Position numbers and translations under genes: made by a program | Shown: positions 56,600 through 64,000 of the stretch, one piece after another | Layout: every line of letters starts with the position of its first letter | How positions within the stretch are numbered: the first letter of the stretch is position 1 | Notes under the pieces: model-generated | The model's database searches: none | What the model was told of the DNA's origin: nothing | What the model saw: only the letters and a program-made list of their open reading frames with translations | From: Comamonas sp. BIGb0152 | GTDB lineage: Bacteria; Pseudomonadota; Gammaproteobacteria; Burkholderiales; Burkholderiaceae_C | Length of the DNA stretch: 64,000 nucleotides | Assembly: GCF_024809975.1 (NCBI RefSeq) | Contig: NZ_JANUDY010000001.1 | Coordinates: 62,001-126,000 of the forward strand | Direction: 5' to 3'

Positions 56600-58375
56600 A
56601 TGGCCCTGACCCTGGAACAACTCAACCAAGCCACGCCCGATGCGGCGCTGGCCATGCTCGATGGGCTGTACGAGCATTCGCCCTGGATTGCCCAGGCCGC
56701 GCTGGCCCAGCGGCCTTTTGCCTCGCTCGCCCAGCTCAAGCACGCGATGGTGCGCGTGCTGGCCCAGGCCCCGGTCGATGCCCAGCTGGCCTTGATCCGC
56801 GCCCACCCCGAGCTGGCGGGCAAGGCCATGGTGGCCAACACCTTGACAGCAGAATCCGCCCTGGAGCAAAACCGCGCCGGCCTGACCCAGTGCACGCCTG
56901 AGGAGTTTGCGCAGATCCAGCAGCTCAATGCGGACTACAACGCACGCTTTGGCTTCCCCTTCATCCTGGCGGTGCGCGGGCCACGCGGTGTTGGCTTGCT
57001 CAAGCAGGACATCATCGCCACCTTTGCAAGGCGCCTCAACCACCACCCGGATTTTGAGCGCAACGAGGCCCTGCGCAATATCCACCGCATTGCCGAGATA
57101 CGCCTGAACGACAAGTTTGGCTACGAGCCGGTACTGGGCAATGACGTCTGGGACTGGCAGGAACGCCTGGCCCAGCACAGCGACGAGGGCTTTGCCGAAA
57201 AAGGCCAGCTCACCGTCACCTACCTGACCGATGCCCACCGCGCCTGCGCCCAACGCATCAGCCACTGGATGCGCGACAGTGGATTTGACGAAGTCGAGAT
57301 CGATGCGGTCGGCAACGTGGTGGGCCGCTACCGCCCCGCGCAAGAAGGCGGCAAGTACCTGCTCACCGGCAGCCATTACGACACCGTGCGCAACGGCGGC
57401 AAGTACGACGGGCGCCTGGGTATCTTTGTGCCGATGGCCTGCGTGCGCGAGCTGCACCGCGCCGGCAAGCGCATGCCCTTTGGCATCGAAGTGGTGGCCT
57501 TTGCCGAAGAAGAAGGCCAGCGCTACAAGGCCACCTTCCTGGGCTCGGGCGCGCTGATCGGCCACTTCAACCCCCAGTGGCTGGACCAGGCCGATGCCGC
57601 CGGCATCACCATGCGCGAGGCCATGCAACATGCCGGCCTGTGCATTGACGACATCCCCAAGATCCAGCGCGATCCCTCGCAGTACCTGGGCTTTATCGAG
57701 GTGCACATCGAGCAAGGCCCGGTGCTGACCGAGCTGGATATTCCGTTGGGCATCGTCACCTCCATCAACGGCAGCTCGCGCTATGTCTGCGAAATGCTTG
57801 GCATGGCCAGCCATGCCGGCACCACGCCCATGGACCGCCGCCGCGACGCCGCCTGCGGCGTGGCCGAGCTAATGCTGTATGCCGAGCAGCGCGCCGCGCA
57901 AGATGGCGATTCGGTCGCCACCGTTGGCATGCTCGAAGTGCCCAGCGGATCGATCAACGTCGTGCCCGGTCAGTGCAAGTTCAGCATCGACATGCGCGCC
58001 CCCACCGATCCGCAGCGCGACGCGCTGGTGCGCGATGTGATGGCCCAGCTCGAAGCCATCGCGCAAAAACGCGGGCTGCGCTACCGCGCTGAGCAAACCA
58101 TGCAAGCCGCAGCCGCGCCCAGCGCGCCCGCCTGGCAGCAGCGCTGGGAGAAGGCGGTGGCCGCCCAAGGCCTGCCGCTGTTCCGCATGCCCAGTGGCGC
58201 CGGCCACGATGCGATGAAGCTGCACGAGATCATGCCCCAGGCCATGCTCTTTGTGCGCGGCCTCAACAGCGGCATCAGCCACAACCCTTTGGAGTCATCC
58301 ACCGCCGATGACATGCAGCTGGCGATAGACAGCTTCAGCCACGTCCTTCAACAATTAGAAAACGAAACCGTATGA
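56600..58375 (+). CDS. uraD-allC: Fused OHCU decarboxylase / allantoate amidohydrolase-type hydrolase
   Basis: This 591-residue fusion joins two enzymes of the pathway. Residues 1-172 are 2-oxo-4-hydroxy-4-carboxy-5-ureidoimidazoline decarboxylase (UraD), with the catalytic His69 in HPELAGK, EQNRAGL and FGFPFILAVRG; it yields (S)-allantoin. Residues 185-591 are an M20-type amidohydrolase of the AllC/hydantoinase family with LLTGSHYDTVRNGGKYDGRLG (metal ligands His259 and Asp270), AFAEEEG (Glu304), and IEQGPVLTE. The second domain should act on allantoate two steps later, with PuuE in between. AGGAAAC precedes the ATG. It overlaps the M20 gene by four bases. Confidence 0.92.
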   Translation: MALTLEQLNQATPDAALAMLDGLYEHSPWIAQAALAQRPFASLAQLKHAMVRVLAQAPVDAQLALIRAHPELAGKAMVANTLTAESALEQNRAGLTQCTPEEFAQIQQLNADYNARFGFPFILAVRGPRGVGLLKQDIIATFARRLNHHPDFERNEALRNIHRIAEIRLNDKFGYEPVLGNDVWDWQERLAQHSDEGFAEKGQLTVTYLTDAHRACAQRISHWMRDSGFDEVEIDAVGNVVGRYRPAQEGGKYLLTGSHYDTVRNGGKYDGRLGIFVPMACVRELHRAGKRMPFGIEVVAFAEEEGQRYKATFLGSGALIGHFNPQWLDQADAAGITMREAMQHAGLCIDDIPKIQRDPSQYLGFIEVHIEQGPVLTELDIPLGIVTSINGSSRYVCEMLGMASHAGTTPMDRRRDAACGVAELMLYAEQRAAQDGDSVATVGMLEVPSGSINVVPGQCKFSIDMRAPTDPQRDALVRDVMAQLEAIAQKRGLRYRAEQTMQAAAAPSAPAWQQRWEKAVAAQGLPLFRMPSGAGHDAMKLHEIMPQAMLFVRGLNSGISHNPLESSTADDMQLAIDSFSHVLQQLENETV

Positions 58376-59643
58376 CCACGAACAACGCCACCTACGCCGC
58401 CCTGGACCAGTGGATCGACCAGCACTTTGACGAGCAGGTGCAGTTCTTCCAGAAGCTGGTGCAAGTGCCTACCGACACCCCGCCTGGCGACAACACCCCC
58501 CACGCCGAGCGCACCGCCGAGCTGCTGCAGGCCATGGGTTACACCGCCGAAAAGCATGTGGTGCCCCAAGCCGATGTCGAAGCCTATGGCATGACCTCGA
58601 TCACCAACCTGATCGTGCGCCGCCCCTTTGGCGCGGCCGGCTCGGGCCGCACCATCGCCCTCAACGCCCATGGCGATGTGGTGCCGCCCGGCGAAGGCTG
58701 GACGCATGACCCCTATGGCGCCCGCATTGTGGATGGCAAGCTCTACGGCCGCGCCGCTGCGGTGAGCAAGTGCGATTTCTCCACCTTCACCTACGCCTTG
58801 CGCGCACTGGAGGCCGTGGCCAAGCCCAGCCAGGGCGCGGTGGAGCTGCACTTTACCTACGACGAAGAGTTTGGCGGCCTGCTGGGCCCCGGTTGGTTGC
58901 TGGAAAAAGGCCTGACCAAGCCCGATCTGATGGTGGCCGCCGGCTTCAGCTACGAAGTGGTGGTGGCCCACAACGGCTGCCTGCAGATGGAGATCACCGT
59001 ACACGGCAAGATGGCCCATGCCGCCGTTCCGCACACCGGCGTGGATGCGCTGCAGGCCGCCGTGGCCATCATGAACGACCTGTATGCGGAAAACACCACC
59101 TACCAAAAGGTCAGCTCCCAGGTCGCGGGCATCAAGCACCCCTACCTGAACATTGGCCGCATCGAGGGCGGCACCAACACCAATGTGATCCCCGGCAAGG
59201 TCATGCTCAAGATCGACCGCCGCATGATCCCCGAGGAGAACCCGGTCGCCGTGGAGGCCCATATCCGCCAGGTCATCGCCAACGCGATGGAGCGCTTCAA
59301 CACCGAGCGCGGCTACCGCGGTGATGATGCCGTGCGCGTGGACATCAAGCGCCTGCTGCTGGCCAATGCCATGACACCACTGGCTGGCAACCAGCCACTG
59401 GTCGATGCGATCCAGACCCATGGCGAGGCCGTGTTTGGTGAGAAGCCCCCTGCTGTTGGCACACCGCTGTACACCGACGTGCGCCTGTATGTGGAGCGCG
59501 GCATTCCCGGCGTGATCTATGGCGCCGGCCCGCGCACCGTGCTGGAAAGCCATGCCAAGCGCGCCGACGAGCGCCTCGATCTGGAAGACCTGCGCCGCGC
59601 CACCAAGGTCATCGCCCGCTCACTGGTCGATCTGTTGGCCTGA
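58372..59643 (+). CDS. M20 family metallohydrolase (ArgE/DapE type)
   Basis: This 423-residue di-zinc hydrolase has IALNAHGDVVPPGEGW (metal His and catalytic Asp), GKLYGRAAAVSKCDF (the bridging-Asp position, here in an unusual AAVSK context instead of G-x-x-D-M-K), HFTYDEEFGG (catalytic Glu pair) and a dimerisation lid (about 190-310, HGKMAHAAVPHTGVDAL). It ends in the metal-binding HAKRADERLDLEDL. The substrate is unknown; in this operon it may cleave a ureido or carbamoyl intermediate such as ureidoglycolate, or open another amide. The start overlaps the fusion gene (ATGA). A terminator follows. Confidence 0.85.
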   Translation: MTTNNATYAALDQWIDQHFDEQVQFFQKLVQVPTDTPPGDNTPHAERTAELLQAMGYTAEKHVVPQADVEAYGMTSITNLIVRRPFGAAGSGRTIALNAHGDVVPPGEGWTHDPYGARIVDGKLYGRAAAVSKCDFSTFTYALRALEAVAKPSQGAVELHFTYDEEFGGLLGPGWLLEKGLTKPDLMVAAGFSYEVVVAHNGCLQMEITVHGKMAHAAVPHTGVDALQAAVAIMNDLYAENTTYQKVSSQVAGIKHPYLNIGRIEGGTNTNVIPGKVMLKIDRRMIPEENPVAVEAHIRQVIANAMERFNTERGYRGDDAVRVDIKRLLLANAMTPLAGNQPLVDAIQTHGEAVFGEKPPAVGTPLYTDVRLYVERGIPGVIYGAGPRTVLESHAKRADERLDLEDLRRATKVIARSLVDLLA

Positions 59644-59688
59644 GCCAACGCAGGCGGGCCCTAAGGCCCGCTAAAACATCCCCTTACC

Positions 59689-59726
59689 AACCGCCCCCAA
59701 GCCCGCCGCTTGGGGGCGGTTTTCTT
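59689..59726 (+). terminator. Terminator of the allantoin operon
   Basis: AACCGCCCCCAAG pairs with CTTGGGGGCGGTT around a 7-nt loop, followed by TTCTTGG. A smaller GCGGGCC/GGCCCGC hairpin lies just upstream (59655-59671). Confidence 0.85.
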
Positions 59727-59812
59727 GGTGTGCACCAGCATGCCAGCGGGCAAATCCCAGCCATCTGGGCCAGCGCTTGAGGGTAATCAGGGGGTGGCCG
59801 CCAGCCATCATT

Positions 59813-59828
59813 TGTATACACTTTTTGT
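59813..59828 (+). promoter_or_regulatory. TGTATACA-type operator before the NCS2 permease gene
   Basis: TGTATACACTTTTTGT is identical over 16 bases to the right half and centre of the operator at 54856-54873. It lies 57-72 bp before the ATG, where it could block the permease promoter. Confidence 0.75.
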
Positions 59829-59884
59829 ATGGATTTTTAAGGCTTACCTCTACCAATCAAGTTCCCCCGATGAGGAGTGAAGAC

Positions 59885-61372
59885 ATGCAAACGGATAAAC
59901 ACCCGGTCGATCAAATGCTGCCGCTGGGGCGGCTCACCACCTTGGGCTTGCAGCATGTGCTGGTCATGTACGCGGGGGCCGTGGCCGTGCCTCTGATCGT
60001 GGGCCGCGCGCTCAATCTCGATTCGCACCAGATTGCCAAGCTGATATCGGCCGATCTGTTTGTCTGCGGCCTGGTCACCCTGATCCAGGCCTGGGGAGCC
60101 ACGCGCTGGTTTGGCATCAAGCTGCCGGTGATGATGGGTGTGACCTTTGCCAGCGTGGCACCGATGATCTCGATGGCGCAGACCACCGGCGGCGTCTATG
60201 GCGCAGGGCTCATCTTTGGCTCGGTCATCGGGGCGGGGGTCATCTCGATACTCATCTCACCCCTTGTCAGCCGCATGCTGAGGTTTTTCCCGCCGGTCGT
60301 CACCGGCACCATCATCACCGTCATCGGCATCAGCCTGATGCGCGTGGGCATCAACTGGATCTTTGGCAACCCGGTCGGGCCCACAGCGCCTTCCGTGCCC
60401 AACCCCGAGCACGTCAAATGGCTGCAAAACGCCCAGGTGGCGGCGGGCGCCCCAGGTTCAGCCTTGCCGCCCATTCCGCATGGCCTGGCCATTCTGCCCT
60501 CCGTCCCCAACCCGCGCTATGGCGATCTGAGCGGCGTTGGCATCTCGGCCCTGGTGCTGGTTTCCATCTTGCTGATCACCAAGTTTGCCAAGGGCTTTTT
60601 TGCCAATATCGCGGTGCTGGCAGGCATTGTCATTGGCGCCGTGGTTGCCACGGCCATGGGGCTGATGACCTACGAGAAAGTGGCGCATGCCGAGTGGTTC
60701 GACTTTGTCATGCCGTTCGAGATCGCCACGCCGGTGTTCGACCCCATCCTGATCCTGACCATGACCTTGGTGATGATCGTCGTGATGATCGAATCGGTGG
60801 GCATGTTCCTGGCGCTGGGCGACATGACCAACAAGGAGGTCACCCCGGCAGACCTGACCCGGGGCCTGCGCACTGATGGCCTGGGCACCTTGCTGGGCGG
60901 CATCTTCAACACCTTCCCCTACACCAGCTTCTCGCAAAACGTGGGCCTGGTGGCCGTCACCGGCATCCAAAGCCGCTTTGTCTGCGTGGCTGGTGGCTTC
61001 ATCCTGATCATTTTGGGCGTGCTGCCCAAGCTGGGCGCCTTGGTCGAATCCCTGCCCACGATGGTGCTGGGCGGCGCAGGTCTGGTCATGTTCGGCATGG
61101 TGGCTGCTACCGGCATCCGCATCCTGTCCAATGTAGATTTTCGCCATAACCGCTACAACGCCATGATCGTCGCCGTGTCCATCGGCTTTGGCATGATCCC
61201 GCTGATTGCGCCGCAGTTCCGCCAATGGATGCCCCATGCCATCCACCCGCTGATCGAATCGGGCATCCTGCTGGCGTCGATCAGCGCCGTCGCTTTGAAC
61301 CTGTTTTTCAACGGCGCCAAACTCGACCAGGCCCAGATCATCAAGGCTGCGCAGCAAGCAGATGCCCACTGA
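59885..61372 (+). CDS. NCS2 nucleobase:cation symporter (urate/xanthine type)
   Basis: This 495-residue permease has about 14 helices of the NCS2 (nucleobase-ascorbate) fold. Landmarks are MLPLGRLTTLGLQHVLVMYAGAVAVPL, GVTFASVAPM, the conserved ESVGMFLALGDMTN with the substrate Glu, and NTFPYTSFSQNVGLVAVTGIQSR, the NAT signature region. The sequence is of the PucJ/UacT/UapA urate-xanthine branch, consistent with the locus. It has an in-frame ATG at 59870, but GAGGAG nine bases before 59885 selects the later start. The regulator site at 59813 indicates control with the allantoin genes. Confidence 0.9.
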   Translation: MQTDKHPVDQMLPLGRLTTLGLQHVLVMYAGAVAVPLIVGRALNLDSHQIAKLISADLFVCGLVTLIQAWGATRWFGIKLPVMMGVTFASVAPMISMAQTTGGVYGAGLIFGSVIGAGVISILISPLVSRMLRFFPPVVTGTIITVIGISLMRVGINWIFGNPVGPTAPSVPNPEHVKWLQNAQVAAGAPGSALPPIPHGLAILPSVPNPRYGDLSGVGISALVLVSILLITKFAKGFFANIAVLAGIVIGAVVATAMGLMTYEKVAHAEWFDFVMPFEIATPVFDPILILTMTLVMIVVMIESVGMFLALGDMTNKEVTPADLTRGLRTDGLGTLLGGIFNTFPYTSFSQNVGLVAVTGIQSRFVCVAGGFILIILGVLPKLGALVESLPTMVLGGAGLVMFGMVAATGIRILSNVDFRHNRYNAMIVAVSIGFGMIPLIAPQFRQWMPHAIHPLIESGILLASISAVALNLFFNGAKLDQAQIIKAAQQADAH

Positions 61373-61475
61373 CAAGATTGCTGCGGTGCAGCATCGAAAC
61401 TTAGGCCCACTGCCCCATAGGGATGGGCCTGCGCCTTTATCATCCGCTTGGTACACACTGGATTGACTCACTCTT

Positions 61476-63779
61476 ATGGCACAACAACTGTCCGCCGCCG
61501 AACAGGCACTGCGCGAAGCCGCACTCGAATACCATCGCAGCCCCAGCAAGGGCAAGATCTCCGTCACCCCCACCAAGCCGCTGTCCAACCAGCGTGACCT
61601 GTCGCTGGCCTATTCGCCAGGCGTGGCCTACCCTTGTCTGGACATCGAAGCCGATCCCAGCCTGGCAGCGGACTACACCTCGCGCGGCAACCTGGTCGGT
61701 GTGATCACCAACGGCACCGCCGTGCTGGGCCTGGGCGATATCGGCCCGCTGGCCAGCAAGCCGGTGATGGAAGGCAAGGGCTGCTTGTTCAAGAAGTTCG
61801 CCGGCGTCGATGTGTTCGACATCGAACTGGCCGAGCGCGATCCCGACAAGCTGATCGACATCATCGCCAGCCTCGAACCCACCCTGGGCGGCATCAACCT
61901 CGAAGACATCAAGGCACCCGAGTGCTTCTACATCGAGCAAGAGCTGTCCAAGCGCATGAACATTCCGGTGTTCCATGACGACCAGCACGGCACGGCCATC
62001 ATCTCCAGCGCCGCACTGCTCAACGGCCTGGAGCTGGTGGACAAGCAAATCGGCAACGTCAAGATCGCCGTCTCCGGCGCGGGCGCTGCCGCCATTGCCT
62101 GCGTCGACGTGATGGTAGGCCTGGGCGTCAAGCGCGAGAACATCTTCATGGTGGACTCCAAGGGCGTGATCTACGAAGGCCGCCCCGGCAACCTGGATGT
62201 GTCCAAGGCCCGCTACGCGCAAAAGACCGAAGCCCGTACCCTCGCCGACGTGGTCAACGGCGCTGACGTGTTCCTGGGCTGCTCCGCCCCTGGCGTGCTG
62301 ACCGCCGACATGGTCAAGACCATGGCCGACAAGCCGATCATCCTGGCACTGGCCAACCCCGAGCCAGAAATCCGCCCTGAGCTGGCCAAGGCCGTTCGCC
62401 CGGATTGCATCATCGCCACCGGCCGTTCGGACTACCCGAACCAGGTCAACAACGTGCTGTGCTTCCCCTACATCTTCCGTGGCGCGCTTGACTGCGGCGC
62501 CAGCAAGATCACCGAAGCCATGAAGCTCGCCTGCGTGCGCGAAATCGCAGCCCTGGCCAAGCAAGACGTGAGCGACGAAGTGGCAGCCGCCTACCAGGGC
62601 AAGGAGCTCAAGTTCGGCCCCGACTACCTGATCCCCACCCCGTTCGACACCCGCCTGATCCTGCGCATTGCGCCCGCCGTGGCCAAGGCCGCGCAAGAGT
62701 CCGGCGTGGCAGCCCGCCCGATCGAGGACATCGAAGCCTACCGTGAGAACCTCACCCGCTTCGTCTACCAAACCAGCATGTTCATGCGCCCGGTCTTTGC
62801 AGCAGCCAAGGCCAACGTGCAACGCGTGGCCTACGCCGAAGGCGAAGACGACCGCGTGCTGCGCGCCGTGCAAGTGGCCGTCGACGACGGCCTGGCCAAG
62901 CCCATCCTGATCGGCCGCCCCGCCGTCATCGAAGCGCGCATTGCCAAGGCCGGCCTGCGCCTGCAACTGGGCAAGGATGTGGACATCGTCAACCCCGAGG
63001 ATGACCCGCGCTTCCGCCAGTACTGGGAGGCTTACCACCAGCTGATGGGCCGCAATGGCGTGACCCCCGAGGTAGCCAAGTCTGCCGTGCGCCGCTCCAA
63101 CACCGTGATCGCCGCACTGATGGTGCACCTGGGCGATGCCGATGCCATGCTCTGCGGCGTGATGGGCCGCTTTGACAGGCACCTGGGCCATATCGAAGAC
63201 GTCCTGGGCCACAAGTCCGACGCCAACCGCCTGGCCACCGTGAACGCGCTGATGCTGGAAAACCGCACCCTGTTCATCGCCGACACCTACATCAACGAAG
63301 ACCCCACCGCCGAAGAGCTGGCCCAGATCGCCAAGCTTGCCGCGCAAGAGGTGCAGCGCTTTGGCCTGCCCCCCAAGGTGGCCTTCCTGTCGCACAGCAA
63401 CTACGGCTCGTCGCTGCGCAAGTCGGCGCTCAAGATGCGCGCTGCCCGCGACCTGTTCGCCGCTGCCAACCCCGACATCGAATGCGATGGCGAAATGCAT
63501 GGCGACGCTGCCCTGGACGAGAACGTGCGCGAGCGCACCTTGATCGAGTCAAGCCTGACCGGTGAAGCCAATGTGCTGATCTGCCCCAACCTGGACGCCG
63601 CGAACATTCTGTTCAATGTGCTCAAGACCACGGCAGCGCATGGCACCACCATCGGCCCCATCCTGCTGGGCAGCGAGGCACCCGCCCATGTGCTGACCCC
63701 CTCGTCCACCGTGCGCCGCGTGGTCAACATGACGGCCCTGGTTGCTGCACAAGCGCAAGCACGCAAGGAAGGCAAGTAA
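61476..63779 (+). CDS. maeB: NADP-dependent malic enzyme with phosphotransacetylase-like domain
   Basis: MaeB decarboxylates malate to pyruvate with reduction of NADP. The 767-residue protein has the malic-enzyme core (about 1-430: [71 protein letters not shown]) and a C-terminal phosphate-acetyltransferase-like domain (about 440-767: [31 protein letters not shown]-type [20 protein letters not shown]). That domain is regulatory, probably sensing acetyl-CoA. Length is typical of the hybrid MaeB class. A weak hairpin (61403-61430) separates it from the permease gene. A strong terminator follows. Confidence 0.95.
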   Translation: MAQQLSAAEQALREAALEYHRSPSKGKISVTPTKPLSNQRDLSLAYSPGVAYPCLDIEADPSLAADYTSRGNLVGVITNGTAVLGLGDIGPLASKPVMEGKGCLFKKFAGVDVFDIELAERDPDKLIDIIASLEPTLGGINLEDIKAPECFYIEQELSKRMNIPVFHDDQHGTAIISSAALLNGLELVDKQIGNVKIAVSGAGAAAIACVDVMVGLGVKRENIFMVDSKGVIYEGRPGNLDVSKARYAQKTEARTLADVVNGADVFLGCSAPGVLTADMVKTMADKPIILALANPEPEIRPELAKAVRPDCIIATGRSDYPNQVNNVLCFPYIFRGALDCGASKITEAMKLACVREIAALAKQDVSDEVAAAYQGKELKFGPDYLIPTPFDTRLILRIAPAVAKAAQESGVAARPIEDIEAYRENLTRFVYQTSMFMRPVFAAAKANVQRVAYAEGEDDRVLRAVQVAVDDGLAKPILIGRPAVIEARIAKAGLRLQLGKDVDIVNPEDDPRFRQYWEAYHQLMGRNGVTPEVAKSAVRRSNTVIAALMVHLGDADAMLCGVMGRFDRHLGHIEDVLGHKSDANRLATVNALMLENRTLFIADTYINEDPTAEELAQIAKLAAQEVQRFGLPPKVAFLSHSNYGSSLRKSALKMRAARDLFAAANPDIECDGEMHGDAALDENVRERTLIESSLTGEANVLICPNLDAANILFNVLKTTAAHGTTIGPILLGSEAPAHVLTPSSTVRRVVNMTALVAAQAQARKEGK

Positions 63780-63846
63780 GCGCTGGCGCGGCCCAGGCCG
63801 CGCCTTTGCTTGCGCTGCACACCTGCTGCACAACCCACAAAAAGAT

Positions 63847-63876
63847 AGCCCCAGGCACAGCGCCTGGGGCTTTTTT
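63847..63876 (+). terminator. Terminator of maeB
   Basis: AGCCCCAGGC pairs with GCCTGGGGCT, followed by TTTTT, 67 bp after the stop codon. Confidence 0.92.
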
Positions 63877-63927
63877 ACGTCTGCCATCTGGGTTGCATGC
63901 GGGTCTTCAACCAGCCCGCTGCGCCGC

Positions 63928-64000
63928 TCAGCCCGCCCCCGTCACCAGGCGGTCGAACAGCTGCGCATCGCCCATCTGCCCGCCTTTGAGCATCAGCTCC
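63928..64000 (-). CDS. 3' end of an unidentified gene, cut by the window edge
   Basis: On the minus strand an open frame enters from the right edge and stops at 63928-63930. Only the last 23 residues are visible (ELMLKGG, QMGDAQLFDRL, VTGAG), which read like natural protein and are convergent with maeB across its terminator. Too little is present to name a family. Confidence 0.5.
   Translation of the reverse strand, partial: ELMLKGGQMGDAQLFDRLVTGAG

Noticed and set aside
61440..63500. A 686-codon open frame antisense to maeB
   Set aside because: It mirrors the malic enzyme gene in high-GC DNA; its product is His/Gly/Ala-rich with no family pattern, while the plus strand has a complete, motif-bearing enzyme.

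Overview
The window is GC-rich, densely coded, chromosomal-type DNA. Gene content and order suggest a betaproteobacterium of the Comamonadaceae, probably Comamonas-like. Clues are zapA followed by a 6S RNA gene, dapA next to bamC, hemN divergent from fnr, a tctC-type (Bug) receptor, a malonate decarboxylase cluster and a cytochrome-c-fused urate oxidase. This assignment is inferred from families and synteny, not from a marker gene. No tRNA, rRNA, CRISPR array, prophage or intact transposase was seen.

Region 1 (about 0-19.7 kb) is mainly vitamin B12. After a few housekeeping genes (DUF2721, slyX, an aminotransferase, DUF4105, nth) comes cobT. Then a long minus-strand array runs btuB-cobB-cobU-btuF-btuC-btuD-cobO-bluB-cbiB-cobC-HipA-like kinase-DUF3037-cobQ. 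Many of its stop and start codons overlap. It is headed at 19.35-19.63 kb by a cobalamin riboswitch whose P4 loop carries an insert of almost 90 nt built of two hairpins. The array covers B12 uptake and late assembly from cobyrinate; cobS and the corrin-ring genes are not in the window. A 159-bp element with IS5-type ends and a TTAG duplication lies at 2.44-2.60 kb.

Region 2 (19.7-24.4 kb) holds a ZapB-like gene, zapA, 6S RNA, a TSUP exporter, and divergent hemN and fnr sharing one perfect FNR box, then a universal stress protein. Region 3 (24.5-31.4 kb) is a malonate operon (regulator, malonyl-CoA decarboxylase, tctC-type receptor, enoyl-CoA hydratase relative, malonyl-CoA ligase) with a palindromic operator candidate, plus an amino-acid-type binding protein. 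Region 4 (31.5-37.8 kb) has lgt, dapA, bamC, an 11-residue-repeat lipoprotein, a JmjC-type ribosomal oxygenase with a small partner, and an FKBP isomerase.

Region 5 (37.9-44.4 kb) is a poorly described membrane/redox module: a GbsR/MarR regulator and a DCC-thiol protein, SDR, DoxX-like and DUF2269 operon. Regulator and operon carry matching palindromes, and the regulator may be read from a leaderless mRNA. A Dyp peroxidase, a GlxA-type regulator and an MFS carrier follow. Region 6 (44.4-50.5 kb) contains both fumarase classes, divergent around a perfect 16-bp palindrome, and a GntP permease. Region 7 (50.6-61.4 kb) is a urate and allantoin catabolic locus: puuD, xdhC, uraH, a GntR regulator, puuE, a uraD-allantoate amidohydrolase fusion, an M20 hydrolase and an NCS2 permease. 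Three related TGTATACA-type sites tie it together. The window ends with maeB and the 3' tip of an unidentified minus-strand gene.
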